A stretch of 64,000 bases of DNA from contig NC_058165.1 of the NCBI RefSeq assembly GCF_020080835.1, forward strand, positions 15,927,915-15,991,914, read 5' to 3'. The DNA is from Cotesia glomerata (taxonomy: Eukaryota > Arthropoda > Insecta > Hymenoptera > Braconidae). A model generated the notes under the pieces. It was not told where the DNA came from and made no database searches. It worked only from the letters and a program-made list of their open reading frames with translations. Numbering within the stretch: the first letter of the stretch is position 1; every line of letters starts with the position of its first letter. Shown in pieces: positions 25,388-38,312 of the stretch. Both the position numbers and the translations under genes were made by a program.

Positions 25388-26294
25388 GATGAAAACCGAT
25401 AAATGTTATCGGTTTCAGATATAGTTGAATCTCTTTATTCATTTCTCATCATTACTCGTATCGTTATCATTCATTCCAACGCTATTTGTTATTTTCTCTC
25501 ACCCGCCTATCAATCATCCCTATCGCTAATCACCAGCCATTAATTATATGACCCGGCAATATGCTTTCTAATCGAAAAATAATTATAAACATATTATAAT
25601 TATATTCAGTTGTGGTATTTTTTTTTAAATAATAATTTTTATTTCATTTTTAATTTAGCAAGAAAAAATTTTTTTTTTAATTTTTCCTCAAAAATTGATA
25701 AACTTTTTTCCTATTCATAAATTTTTGAATAATTAATCATTTTATTTAATAATAAATTCCAATAAAAATTATATATTTTACTGCGCAATGAATATTTTTT
25801 TTATTATAAATTATAAATAAAATTTAAATTTATATAAAAATTTTTTCCAAATACAGTGGAAACTCTGTACAGCGAAACTCAAAGGACCGGATACTTTTTT
25901 ACGTTATAAAGACTTTTTGTTATACGGAGAAAAGACAGCGGGAGCCTTTAGACAGAGAACCTTTAGATACAGAGTCGACTGTATTTGTGTATAGTAATAA
26001 ACATTTGTTTTGGCAATTATAATACTCAGTCTATAATATTTGCTAGAAATATTTATGATTTTGAGTCGATTACTGCATTTAAATTTAAAAGGATTATTTC
26101 GTTACAAAGAGTGTCTGTGACACTATATAGAGTGTTTAAATATAAGAATAATAATGTAAACTAAACAAACTTTGGTATTTCCTATTACGTTTATATCGAG
26201 TTTTTCGTTAAATAGCGTTTCACTATGTAAAGTTTTCACTGTATATTAATTTAAAAATAAAAATAAGATTTGAGTTATCAAACATTAATTTTTT

Positions 26295-27182
<888 letters not shown>

Positions 27183-27344
27183 TGCAGGGATGGCCTGTGG
27201 GGTCAACTGTTTTCTTAATTTTTTTGTTTCAGATTGTCATCATTCAAATCTCCATGTAAGAAATTTTTACCGATGAAAGTTGATCTAATTTTACCAAATT
27301 AAAAGGCTCAAAAAAATTAATAAGTTTATCACAATAAATAATTT

Positions 27345-27939
27345 TATATTTTATTATTATGCTTTACTTGTATACCTCTCGGATTTACAAGGCTGATTCC
27401 TCTTTTTCTCCTAGCTCTACGCTTTTTCTATTTCTCATATTGGACCTCAGCAAGTCCCACCTGACACTTCATTTCTACTTTTAATTTTTGCGGCTGTGGA
27501 CCGACTTATGCTTTCTGTACCGTATTCACCCTGAATCTCACCTTCTCAGGCTGTTGGAACAGAATCATGGGGAAACCACAGAGAAAACCCATGATAGTAC
27601 AGTCGGAGCTGGGCTAAGTCTACAGTGATTGATAAGAAACTCTTCTTTATTGACCACTGGAGCATTAGGCCCCTCTCCTAGTGTGCAGAGATCCCTCGCG
27701 CTAGCCAACGCTGACTAAAGTAGTCACCCATTCAAGTTGTTGCTTAAAATGTGTGATCGCCCGAGTCAGACGTGTGCCGCCCGGCTATCTCTGCCACTTC
27801 CAGAGGCTGGCAACGTAACATAACGCACATATTTTTAATTATAATCACTGAAAAATATTGGTGCGTGCTGGGATCGAACCCGGGTCCCACTCTTTCGAAA
27901 AGCGAGCACCGAGCCGACCAGGCCATTGCCAGCCTTATA
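27345..27939 (-). mobile_element. tRNA-derived SINE with 14-bp target duplication
   Basis: The minus-strand 5' end (27930-27850) is tRNA-like: A box TGGCCTGGTCGG and B box GGTTCGATCCC at normal spacing, the internal RNA polymerase III promoter. The T stem has mismatches, so it is not a working tRNA. An unrelated body of about 500 bp follows. ACAATAAATAATTT occurs at 27331-27344 and 27940-27953 as a direct repeat, the expected duplication from retrotransposition. Confidence 0.7.
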
Positions 27940-28211
27940 ACAATAAATAATTTATAATTATAAAACAAAAATAATGTGACAACCGTGCAATGACTAAGAT
28001 TAAGGCTAGGACTACTTCACATTGAATAAACAAACAAGTTAAATTGACGCTGCAAGCTCGCGCAGTAGAGGTAAACATGCAAATAAAAGGTTATTAGTAA
28101 GTTTTAATTTAAAGTACTGTTAATTAAACTTTATAAATCAGGGCTTGCTCAGACAGTGTAACTTTAATTACTAGTAAACTCGAAAATAATATCTGAAATA
28201 ATCAGAAATTC

Positions 28212-28490
28212 TAATTACTAGGTACTCGCGTTTCTGTCCTGAGTGTCTGTATCTTGTTGCTTGGTACTGGAGTACTGGTCTCGTGCATAGAGACAGAGTA
28301 GAGACTAGAGGCAGTGATAGCAGTAGCGTTCGAGTTGTCTCTGATTAATACTGAGGAACTGTGTCTGTCAGTTAGACAACCATATGATACAAACGGACTA
28401 GACTCATCTGCATAATTGGTATTCCCTCCGTGCAGTATTAGTACGGGGATCACCATACCAGGTGATGTCACTCTCCTTTCCTACTCCAGA
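28212..28490 (-). CDS. Candidate internal coding exon, unknown protein
   Basis: The minus-strand frame is open for about 86 codons and reads through YADESSPFVSYGCLTDRHS and SSLYSVSMHETSTPVPS. The composition is Ser/Thr-rich and not repetitive. A possible donor, CGA then GTACCT near 28230, is phase 0 and would join the candidate exon at 25387. The acceptor (after CTGGAGTAG near 28490) is poor. No family recognised. Confidence 0.3.
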
Positions 28491-28975
28491 AATTAAATCC
28501 GGCATGTCACGTTATGTCTAGAAACAACTCGGTATTTAGAGAACTTGGCAAATTCTGGTTACTGATGAGGATGACCGGCTTATTTTACTTATTTTGCATA
28601 ACATATTTTCTCACTGGATTACTCGCTCGTTTAACTCCGTTGCAGTACTGTGAGTTTTATTTTAGTTTGAAATTGATGATAAGTTCTTTGGATTAAGGTT
28701 TTTTAGAATAATCGTTAGTGAGACACTTTAATTACTCATTTTGGATAAAGGGTGAGAGATGCGGAGAAATCGGAGAGGACTTTTTTGTAGGATTTTTTCG
28801 TATCTGTTGAGCATATATGAGCTCGGCGGTGGGAGATATTCATACCTATCAGTCATACTTATTTGGTAATGTATAGTTAATCTAGTTCAATAAAGTATAA
28901 GGAACAGACGAGCGTTGTACATATATAAACTCTTCTCATTTTGTTAGCTACTCCACATTTATTCCATAATCCCAA
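28491..28975. other. Non-coding stretch
   Basis: No supported gene. A collapsed copy of the GATAAGGAC palindrome family lies at 28743-28802. A 60-codon plus-strand frame at 28514-28696 looks random. Confidence 0.4.
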
Positions 28976-31904
28976 CGCGGAGAGAAAAGAAGAGATCTTA
29001 TTCCAATGTAAGAATAGTAACCATTACTATATTACTTAATAACGGAAATTTTTGTGAGAATCTTGTGTAAATATGCTGATAAAAATCTAGAAATTATGAT
29101 AAAAATATGAACAATCACTCGTTCGATACGAAATTAAATTGTGAAAATAATGTTGTTTTTTTATTTTTTTGATAAAAATTTCAATTTGTTATTAACAAAT
29201 AACATAAACAAAATAAAAAATCTCAGTTTTTCGTAAATAACTCAATAACTCAATTTCTTCACTATAGGTGATATTGAAAATTGGAAAGAAGATCCTTAAA
29301 GAAGAGGAAATTTCTGAAAAAATAGGGCTCCGCGCGACTTTTGTCACACGGTCTCACCGATTCTAAAAAAGTTTGGAAAATCCAAAAGTGCACGCCTCAT
29401 AACGCTCATAAATTTTTTAAGAAAAAAATTAATTGTGTAATTGATTAAAAAAAAAAATTATAATTAAGTAATTTCTTACAGAGTATTTTTTATTTTTTTT
29501 TTTAAATATCGGTGCTCTTTTTTCTTGTCATATACGTACGCAGTCTAAAAAAATCTAGTGTCACGAACGGAGTGAGTGATGGGCGCAAGGAATATGAAAT
29601 AGAAATCTCAAATATCCGAACGTTATCACTTTGTCCGTTCGGGAGCTAAATTAAAAATTGCGTTGGAGTGTGGAGCGGTACACAAGCTCGAACGTTATCT
29701 CTAAGTGTTAACTTAGAGAGAGTAAGGATGATGGATCCTGCTGACTTCGGTCACGAGTAACCTATTCTATTGTTTAGTTGTAACTTTACTTTGTAATGGA
29801 GATCTTATTTTATTTTAAAAGTAAAAATGAAGGAATCAACTTGTTTATTTGTTTGAATTTATTGAGAATAACAAGTAAAAGTGTTACAAATTTGGGTTTA
29901 CAAAAACGGTTAATAAAGATAGAGATAAAAAGAACACAAATGTTAGAAAAATAATAATGTCTTAAAAGTAGATAATGTTTTGGGCTTACCCTGGAAGTCT
30001 GTAGAGAGGCTCAAATTTAATGGGCCCTTTCACCTTCTATGGGTAGTTTCACTATCGAAATACCGTATCTCGTGTATCACGGAGAAATTAAATATTTACT
30101 AATAATGATATTATTTTAATCTTCGCGACTTTACGCGGAAAACTTAACACTCAATCGACGCTCAGGTATTTTCGCTACCGAATTACCGGATCTCGTGTAT
30201 CACGGAGAAATTGAATAATTTCAAATAATGAATTAACCTTCGCGACTTTAAGCGCAAAAACCTAACACTACTCGACGCTCTTCGGCGGAAAACAATATAC
30301 TTCGCGATTCTCGCGGAAAAATCAACGCTCAACGGCGGAATAATCAACAATCGACGCTCAACGGCGGAAAATAATAAAAATAAAGACAAACGGAATATAA
30401 TTATGGCATATATCGAATAGCCGATGAATCTACCACGTTAGTGCTACTAAGTGCAGCCTAACCACGAGCAAGGCACTGTCTCGTGTATCACGGAGTACTT
30501 TGTGCTTCCGAAGAATTTGATGCCCGGAGCCGATTGACGCGGAGCTAACCAGTGGTATCCTGGTCTAAATCGAACTGCCTGAAAATGATTTTCGGGCGAT
30601 TTATATAGGGTTAGCAACATCGGTGATTGTATGGGGTTCATCGGGAAATTAAATCAGAAAAATGAAAGGGATCTCAAGGGTATTTTGTCGAAAACAAGCG
30701 TCATCGCGTTTCTAGATTTTTCGAAACCCGGTTGAATCTATGCGTAGTTTTAACTATTGCCTTATAGGTCTTATTTATACGACTTTAAGCGGAAAACGTG
30801 ATGGTGACTTCACCATATTACAAATTTGAAAGTTAGAAAAACAAAGTCGTCAAATTCTGATAGATACAAAGAGATCCGGGTAACTCGTGTGAGCGTCATC
30901 AAATCGTGGGAAAGATAGGCCAGATTTCTCTTCTACAGACTTCAAGGGTATGACAAATTGTATACTAAAAATAAGAAGTTACATATATTTAAAAATAAAC
31001 AAAAAATTTTGAATTTTAGCAGACGTCACACTAGCTTGATCAAGTGGCGCCATAGTTTTCACGTGACAAATAAGAAAAGTTCGTTTGGCTTTGTACGGTC
31101 GTATCGTAGTGAATTTTAATAAAAAATACGTAAACTAGGTCACTGATATGAAATACGGACCCAGTTCATCGAATTCTTAAACTAATAAAAAAGTTCCGGT
31201 CTTGAAATATCAATTTGTTCGGGAGTAATCGTTAGTACATCCAAAATGGGGTGACATCAGGACGTCCACGTAAAATTTTTTTCAAAACTTTTTTTTTTTC
31301 CAAAATAGAACACATGAAATGATTTTAGAAAGTAAAAGATGGTTTAATTTAAGTGTTTTTTCGGTGTACATCTATTTATATTATTGCATAAATATAATAT
31401 GGTTGTGATAAAGGCATTTAAACAAAAAAAAATTGCTTCACCTTGACGAGTCGAGTATAAAGCACAACCTCACGCGCTTCGCGCTGTGAGGCGTGCAATA
31501 TGACAGCAGTTGCGCGGAACCCTATTTTCAACATTAAATACAAATCATTGTTTTTAAAGCGAGAGTTCCGGGAGTCGAGACTTTTTTTTCTGAAATTTTC
31601 TTCTCTTTAAGGATCTTTTTTCCGATTTTCGATATCACCTATAGTTATTGTTATTTACGAAAAACTGAAATATTTTATTTTTTTTATGTTTTTTGTTAAT
31701 AACAAATTGAAATTTTTATCAAAAAAACATTATTTTCAGAATTTAATTTTGTATCAAATGAGTGATTGTTCATATTTTTATCACAATTTCTAAGATTTTT
31801 ATCAGCAAATTTACACAGAATTCTCACCAAAATTTCCGTTACTATGTAACATAGTAATGATTACCATTTTACATAGGAATAAGATCAATTCTTTTCTTTC
31901 CGTG
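28976..31904. mobile_element. Foldback element with ~370-bp TIRs, split by a solo LTR
   Basis: 28976-29340 and about 31505-31904 are inverted repeats, with outer ends CGCGGAGAGAAAAGAAGA and its inverse. The core is non-coding. An LTR of 1,472 bp sits in the core; without it the element is about 1.45 kb. No confident target duplication at the outer ends. Confidence 0.65.
29559..31030. mobile_element. Solo LTR with 4-bp target duplication
   Basis: Starts TGTCACGAACGG and ends GACGTCACA, the TG...CA pattern of LTRs. CTAG directly flanks both sides (29555-29558 and 31031-31034). It lies inside the foldback element. It contains three copies of TCTCGTGTATCACGGAG (about 30070, 30187 and 30480) and several CGACGCTC...GGCGG units. 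A 4-bp duplication suits a Gypsy-type element. No internal coding region remains, so it probably arose by recombination between two LTRs. Confidence 0.7.
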
Positions 31905-32702
31905 AACAGTCTTCAATATTTAAATTTTAATATTAGATATCTAAAAGAATTCTTTTTATAAAAATTAATAAAATTTGTAAACTGAATTAATTGCTTAAAA
32001 ATAATATCTTGGCTATAAACGCTCTAAAATAAACAAGTGCCACATTACATACTAGCGTAAATTTTCTCAGCAAACAATCCTAACGAAACATCTATAATGT
32101 GAAAAATACATAATTAAATTAATATGCAAACACGTAGTCTTTATTAGCCGAAAAAGTAAGACGAGCCGAGAACATCTCGTGTAACTAAACTCTCCACCTA
32201 AAACTACCTCGTTTTGCCAGAATGTCTGTTCATACATATATTTATGCTCACATTCTAGCCGTGTATATGAGGGAGTGCAAGTGGATTTTAAAATTAAACA
32301 GTGGTATTTCACGCTCTTGTAGCGAGCTTTGTGCAATTAGCTGGTACACTTATATTATAAGTATAATACAACATTTCTTAGATCTTTAAACTTTGAACTT
32401 AGCCGACAAGTGCAAAATTGCAAGCATGTTTAATGAGTTGAATTAAAATAATCGCTTCAATAGTTATAGTTTAATCTAATTACTCAGTTAAATTTTTTTT
32501 TTATTTCTTTAAATAAATATTGATTTTTTTTCAACGATCAAACTGTTCAATGAATTGATATAAAAAAATTATTAATGAACTCGTTAGAAAGCGTAAATAA
32601 TTCACTAAAGAACCATACGCACTTATAATTTAGAAAAAAAAATTATTTTTTTTTAAATTTCATTGATAAATTGAAGATATCAGTTTGAGTTCAAATTCTT
32701 GA
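31905..32702. other. Non-coding stretch
   Basis: AT-rich with no gene seen. A minus-strand frame of 89 codons (32067-32336) has no recognisable motif and is probably chance. Confidence 0.4.
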
Positions 32703-32886
32703 TAAAAGGTGAGAGATATGGAAAAACTGACGACTTTTATAGAAAATTAAATTACCTACAAAAAAAGTTTTTTATGATTTTTTCAAATTTTCAATATTGT
32801 CAAAAATTTCAATTTTAAACTTTCTAAATGTGTGATCTAATTAGAAACGATCTAATTAAAATTTTAAATTGAAATTCTGGCTCGAT
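32703..32886. repeat. GATAAGGAC palindrome and adjoining 85-bp repeat
   Basis: 32703-32805 is a copy of the dispersed near-palindrome. 32806-32886 (TTTCAATTTTAAACTTTCTA and onward) is repeated in direct orientation at 41057-41142, so the pair brackets the whole 8-kb nest. A third relative lies at about 46865-46935. Confidence 0.6.
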
Positions 32887-33724
32887 TACACAGAAAAAAA
32901 GGTTCACTTGAGCCAAGAAAATATTTTTCTTCCTAATTTTCTTGAGCGAAAAAAAAATTTTTTTTTGACACAAGAAATTTCACTTATTCCAACTAAATTA
33001 ATTATCTTGCTTTAAGAAATACGTATCTTGATCCAAGAAAATTTATTTAAGAGCATGTAATACAGTCTGTTGTCGGTAATTCAGTTTGGACTAGTGATAA
33101 CAAATGCCAATTGAATATATCGGATTGTTTATTTAAAACACTGAAGAATAATAAAAATGCACTAAAGATTATCAGACTGATTGTCGATACTCCCAACAAT
33201 GTTCAAAAAAAATTAAACTATAGTTTATTTACTATAGTAAATGAAATTTTTTGTTGATAATTAGTTTTCTATTCAAACTTAGTTGCATTTTAATAATCCT
33301 GTCTTATAAGTAATCTAAACTAAAGTAAAGAAAATTAAATTTTCTTGATTGCTTACAAAAAATTAAATCAATCTCAAAGATTATATTGGTTGTAAGTTTA
33401 TGAGTAATTTCTTTATAGTAAAGCTTATTTACTAGAATATACAGTGCGCATCATTGATTCGTACCAGTTGAAAATTTTATGGTAAAACTAGCTGACCCGG
33501 CAAACGTTGTTTTGCCATGTGAATAATTTCTAGAGAATTTCTAGCGTCGAAAAAAAATTACTAACTTATTAGAAGTGTATAAGGATGTGGGATATGAGTG
33601 AAAAAGGCCTGGAGTGCTGTGAACGATGAGGGAATGTTGTTTAAAAATAACAAAACACCAAACATTAATTGTTTTAATTTATTAAAAGTAATAATTATTT
33701 ATATAATTAATTAATTACATAATA

Positions 33725-36543
33725 TTAATCTCTTAATGCTGCAGCGTGAACAATATTTTTTGTTAGCCCGTCTTTAGCTAATACAAACAAACTTGATGGT
33801 TTACCCACTCGAGAGCATGCAACGTATAATTGTCCGTGTGAAAAACATGGTGTGCTCAAATCTAAGCCACAAACAAACATTGTTTGGCCTTGGGATTTAT
33901 TAATAGTCATTGCAAATGCCAATCTTATCGGAAATTGAATACGCTTAAATTGAATTGGCACATCTGTGGGTATAATAGGTATTCGTGGTATCAATATTTT
34001 TTCACCTCGAAACTTGCCATTGAAAATGGTGCCTTCGATAACGTTTTTCATTAATTTTTTAATGACTAATCGCGTACCGTTGCATAGCCGTGGCGGGTTC
34101 AAATTACGAAGCAAAATAATTGGAGATCCAACCTTCAATTGTAAGTTATGTGGTGGCATGCCTGGCAAATCTAGTGAGTTCAAAACTCTGTTGAAAAAGT
34201 TACAGCTTCAGTGTCATGGCAAACTGTATCAATAGATTTATATGATACCAAGTCCCCTGGCAATAACTGTTGTATCTTCAGATTTAAAATGTCAACGTCC
34301 ACATTTTTTGCAGCTAACATTGCTCTTTCTGCAAGCCACTCGAGATTTATGTAATTCGTGTGTACATCGGGAAATATTTGTTCAATGAGAGCATCTTGCG
34401 AATCAATGATTGTGCAGAAATCATTCGCTAATTTTATGTATCCAGTTTCAGCTATAGTGACTTTTCCATCGCCGATATCTAAGAGTTGTTTTGAGAATGT
34501 TTCAGCGGATGGATCTTGAAGCATTTGAACGCGCATATTTACTTTCAGCTGTACTATTTCAACATTACGCCACAATGTCGATGATTTTAAGCAGGCGTTG
34601 ATTTCATCAGCGTATTTTGAACGTGGAATGACGGGAAGTGTTTGTCTGAAGTCACCTGAAAGGACTAACAGAGTGCCACCAAATAGTTTGTCGTTGTTTT
34701 TAATATCTTTCAATGTCCTGTTCAACGCCTCAAGCGAATGTTTGTGTGCCATGGTACATTCATCCCAGATGATAATTTTACACTGTTTCAGCACTGTGGC
34801 TATGGACGATTGTTTTTTTATGTTGCACACTGCGTCAGGGTTATTTTGAATATTTAGTGGTAGCTTAAATACTGAATGAGCTGTTCTGCCTCCATCCAAT
34901 AAAGTTGTCGCAATGCCCGATGATGCAACGGCCAATGCGATGCCATTATTGGATCGTATTTTGGCGAGAATTAGCGAAATAAGAAATGTCTTGCCAGTTC
35001 CACCTGGTGCATCTAAAAAGAAGAACACACCTTGTCCTGCTGAAACTGCGAGCATAATGCGGTCGTAAATGGTTCTTTGTTCCTCATTCATTAGTGGGAC
35101 ATTGCGAGTAACAATCGCCGCCGTTTCTACAGTGTTGTACTGCATTTCACGATTCATTTCAGTGTTCATTAAATCAGTTGCACCTCGATTTGGCGAATTC
35201 ATACCGAAATGACTGAGTGGTAAGTTGGCAATGATAATGCAAAGATCCTCAATAGCAATCAATGCTTCATTGTACATATCGTCGCTGAATGTTATCGCTA
35301 GATCTTTACACCGTGTACGATGTTGATGCAATATATCATCAGTCATTGAATCTTTGTGATTATCCCACAATATCTCTGCTCGGGCTGGAAAACATGTAGT
35401 CAACACTACAGCGAATAGTAGATGAATTTGTATTGCTGTACAGTTCAATGCTGCTTCAGCAAGCATACATTCCCACTGATTGTCATCTTCTAGCAAGCCG
35501 AGTGCAAGGCATGCATCTTTATACGTTGTATACTGTTGCCCATTCACTTTACGTATATCTTGAAATGACAATGGGCCAGTAACATTAACCAACAATAGTC
35601 GAAGATAAAAGCACTCAGTCTGTCTTGGATTCACTGTAAATACTCGCCCCAAGGCGTTTGATTTGAATAAATTGGGGCATGCATCAACTGGTGAGCCTTG
35701 CTTGCGGGGTATCCATTGTTTTGTTTGAGCCAATGTGAAATAGCGTGGTACTTGTGAATAGAGTAAAGTACGTGCAAAGGCACCAAAATCATCCACACGA
35801 TTACACAATTCAAAAAATTCAGTGAGTGTAGTTTTTGGTGGATTTATAGCACGATCAATCGCTGTCTCGTTCGTGGAATATACACGCTGACCATTTTCAA
35901 GATGAGCGGCTAACTGAACAACTGCTGGATCCCGTTCATGAATTGGAAAACCAAAGATACGCCAAACAGCTTCATTGGAGCTGATGTACCGACCTATTTG
36001 GTAGAGCGTTATTTCATCGTTTTTATTTACTGGAGGAGCATTCACATTGGTATTTTCCACTCTAAACACCGCCATGTCACTGCCTTTATGGACATACCTA
36101 CAAATGTATTTGATGCTCTTCATAGAACTGCAGAACTCAACATTAATATGAGCATTGTATGTTTTGCTCAGTAGGGGCGAATATGGCACGACCCAACAAT
36201 TGTCAATATCAATGTCTATGTTGCTGATGTTTTTAATAAATGATTGTCCGCCATTATCTGGATTCCTTCGACGATATATTGGATATCCGTCGACATTTGT
36301 GATTGTATCGTTAGTGAAATCTTTAGGGAAATTTTTTGTACATTTTCCATCTGACATGCAAGGCGATGAACGATTAAAAGTACCGTATGGGCCATGAATC
36401 ATGTTTGCTGTAACAATATCAAACAGCAATTGATCAGTAGACGGATCGGGAATTTCTGCAGAAATTATATTATCTATTTCTTCAGGACGGATTTCGTCGA
36501 TTAACCAAACTAAAATGTGGGCATGAGGTAATACAGCTAGCAA
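33725..36543 (-). pseudogene. Helitron Rep catalytic end and PIF1-type helicase
   Basis: Minus-strand frame 36543-34180 continues in another frame 34183-33725 after a 1-base shift. It begins in the Rep domain: LPHAHILVWL is the HUH metal-binding motif and KYICRYVHKGSD carries the two-Tyr/Lys motif used to nick and join DNA in rolling-circle transposition. The PIF1-like superfamily 1 helicase follows: Walker A GGTGKT, Walker B WDEC, LSGDFRQTLPV, then TINKSQGQT and YVACSRV at the C-terminus. Upstream, a small deletion near 36540 breaks the link to the Rep N-terminal half (the usual residues before LPHAH are lost). The frame ends 230 bp before the element's 3' end. Confidence 0.88.
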
Positions 36544-37060
36544 CGTGTGGGACCAAATACATGTGATTTAGTAATAAAATTTATTAATGACTTCAGCTTT
36601 TGTCTAAACACACGTGCTGTAATGTCATGACGATGTATTGCATTTTGGCCAGGCAACAGCAAAGATGTAATCTCTGGCCATTTTGGATTACATGTGAACG
36701 TGATAAATAAACACGGTCGCCCATATTCGCGCATGAAAGTCAGAGCATCCTGTATATACTCTTGCATATGACGTGGACTGCCTACGTACGATGATGGTAG
36801 AATGACAGAGTTACCAATTTCGGCGGCGTCGGCGTTGTTGACAATAGCGTCTCGCAAGTGAATGTACTCTTCCACACGTAGCTTGAGTTGATTATATCGT
36901 AAGTATCGTAGTCGTTCGCCTTCTATCTTCGCGTACATGTCGACCATGAATTGTTGACAAAGCTCTCGAAATAGTAGAATGACGTTATCCAGCCCGCGTC
37001 TAATCATCAATCTATACGCATAATAATCCTTCGAGCTAACGTTCTTGTTTGTTTCGGCTC
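36537..37060 (-). pseudogene. Helitron-like N-terminal Rep domain, second exon
   Basis: Starts after an ATTATTACAG acceptor (37061-37062) and reads GAETNKNVSSKDYYAYRLM, then FITFTCNPKWPEI, the conserved block of Helitron N-terminal Rep domains. It ends at KSHVFGPTRC with a stop near 36537 where the frame is broken; normal family members continue straight to the HUH motif, now in the next frame. Confidence 0.85.
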
Positions 37061-37162
37061 CTGTAATAATATATTCATAAATATTAATTTAAGTTAATTG
37101 CGTTTAATAATTTAATTGTTTTGTTAAAAGTGTAATAATCAAATTCATAATAAATGAAGTAC
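37061..37162 (-). other. Probable intron in the Helitron Rep gene
   Basis: 102 bp with a GTACTT donor (37162) and a T-rich ACAG acceptor. The protein reads through the junction as RDPVS then GAETN with no gap compared with the usual order of the domain. An alternative is a small deletion-prone insertion, but the splice-like ends favour an intron. Confidence 0.6.
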
Positions 37163-38312
37163 CTGATACGGGATCTCGTTGTTTAATATTTATACTATAT
37201 CCGTCTTGTCCCTTCCAGAAAATTAGCGGATATTGGAGAGCGTCATATGAATGGTGTGTATCCGCAATGAACTGAAGATTATTATTTCTCCTACGAATCA
37301 CAATTTCTCGTGCACCTGTACGATCGCCAACCATGATTCCAGCAACGTCGTCAGCAACAGGTGCATTGAATCTACGAATGTGTTCTCCAGCTGGTGTTTT
37401 ATCAGGATTAATAACAATAGCGTGATTATCGCTTTCTAATTTGTGCATGTGGGATTTGAATATTTTCAACAATTCATTATGCTCATTCAATAGAGCATCC
37501 AGCTCGCTGACGATGCGTCTAGCAAAGAATGAATCAAGGTTATTGTAGCCACAACGTGCATTCACCCGATTGGCTAGTGCGCTTCCGGAGTCCTTGCCGC
37601 CCATAAAATAGATTTGTAAAAATTTATGTGGTTCGTTTGGCATTGGCAGCAATGAGCCTATTTTATGATAAACTTGGCCTCTGATTTTAAATGTAGAATT
37701 GTATTGTTGACCATTTGCATTAGTATTTTGAACTATTTCTGTTGCTCCGAACGATGTCATTTGAAAGCATGAGTTTAATGTTCGAATGGACTTCAGGAAG
37801 ACGTTAGAATCTGGATCTGTGCCGATAAGCAAACCGTTCAATGGTTCCGGTGGTGTTTCAATTACGGGTAGTTGTACCTTCCCTGACGCGCAACACATCC
37901 CGGCTGGTTCATTTTTGAATTTCTAAGCATGACAATACGGGCATTCTTTGTCCATAGCACCAATTACTACTTTTGAATGAGCATAATATTCAATATCGGG
38001 CTCATACTGGAATGCTAGACGCAGAAATGATGTAGCTACAAATGCTCGATGTGCCTGTTGGCGTTGTTGGTCATTCGCTCTGCGTCTATTGACAGTAAAA
38101 TGGTGTGATTGTCGTTGTACTAATCTCATGACTTCATTGCGTTCAGCTCGTGTATCGTCTGATTCTTCTTGACGCAATTGCGCCATTCTCATACGCGCTC
38201 CAGTATTTTCTTCCTGAACTTGTTCTTCGGTTCTTTGGGCTCTTCTATTTCGAATGCTTCTAGATTTATTTGTATCACGGCTCAAATTGGCCCCTTTGCG
38301 TTTTGTTGGCAT
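37163..38312 (-). pseudogene. Helitron Rep N-terminus with a nonsense codon
   Basis: The frame begins at ATG 38312 with a basic, Arg-rich region (MPTKRKGANLSRD), then a Cys motif CPYCHA interrupted by TAG (37925-37923) and resumed in frame as KFKNEPAGMCCASGK. The position is usually Leu (TTG), so a single base change probably made the stop. The Cys residues suggest a zinc-binding motif. The rest (NARCGYNNLDSFFARRIV and onward) belongs to the Helitron-specific region before the Rep domain. Confidence 0.8.

Noticed and set aside
27744..27968. Possible tRNA gene on the minus strand
   Set aside because: A and B boxes are good but the T stem is mismatched and the element has a long body and target duplication, so it is a SINE.
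32067..32336. 89-codon minus-strand frame
   Set aside because: No motif or conserved pattern; composition fits chance in single-copy AT-rich DNA.
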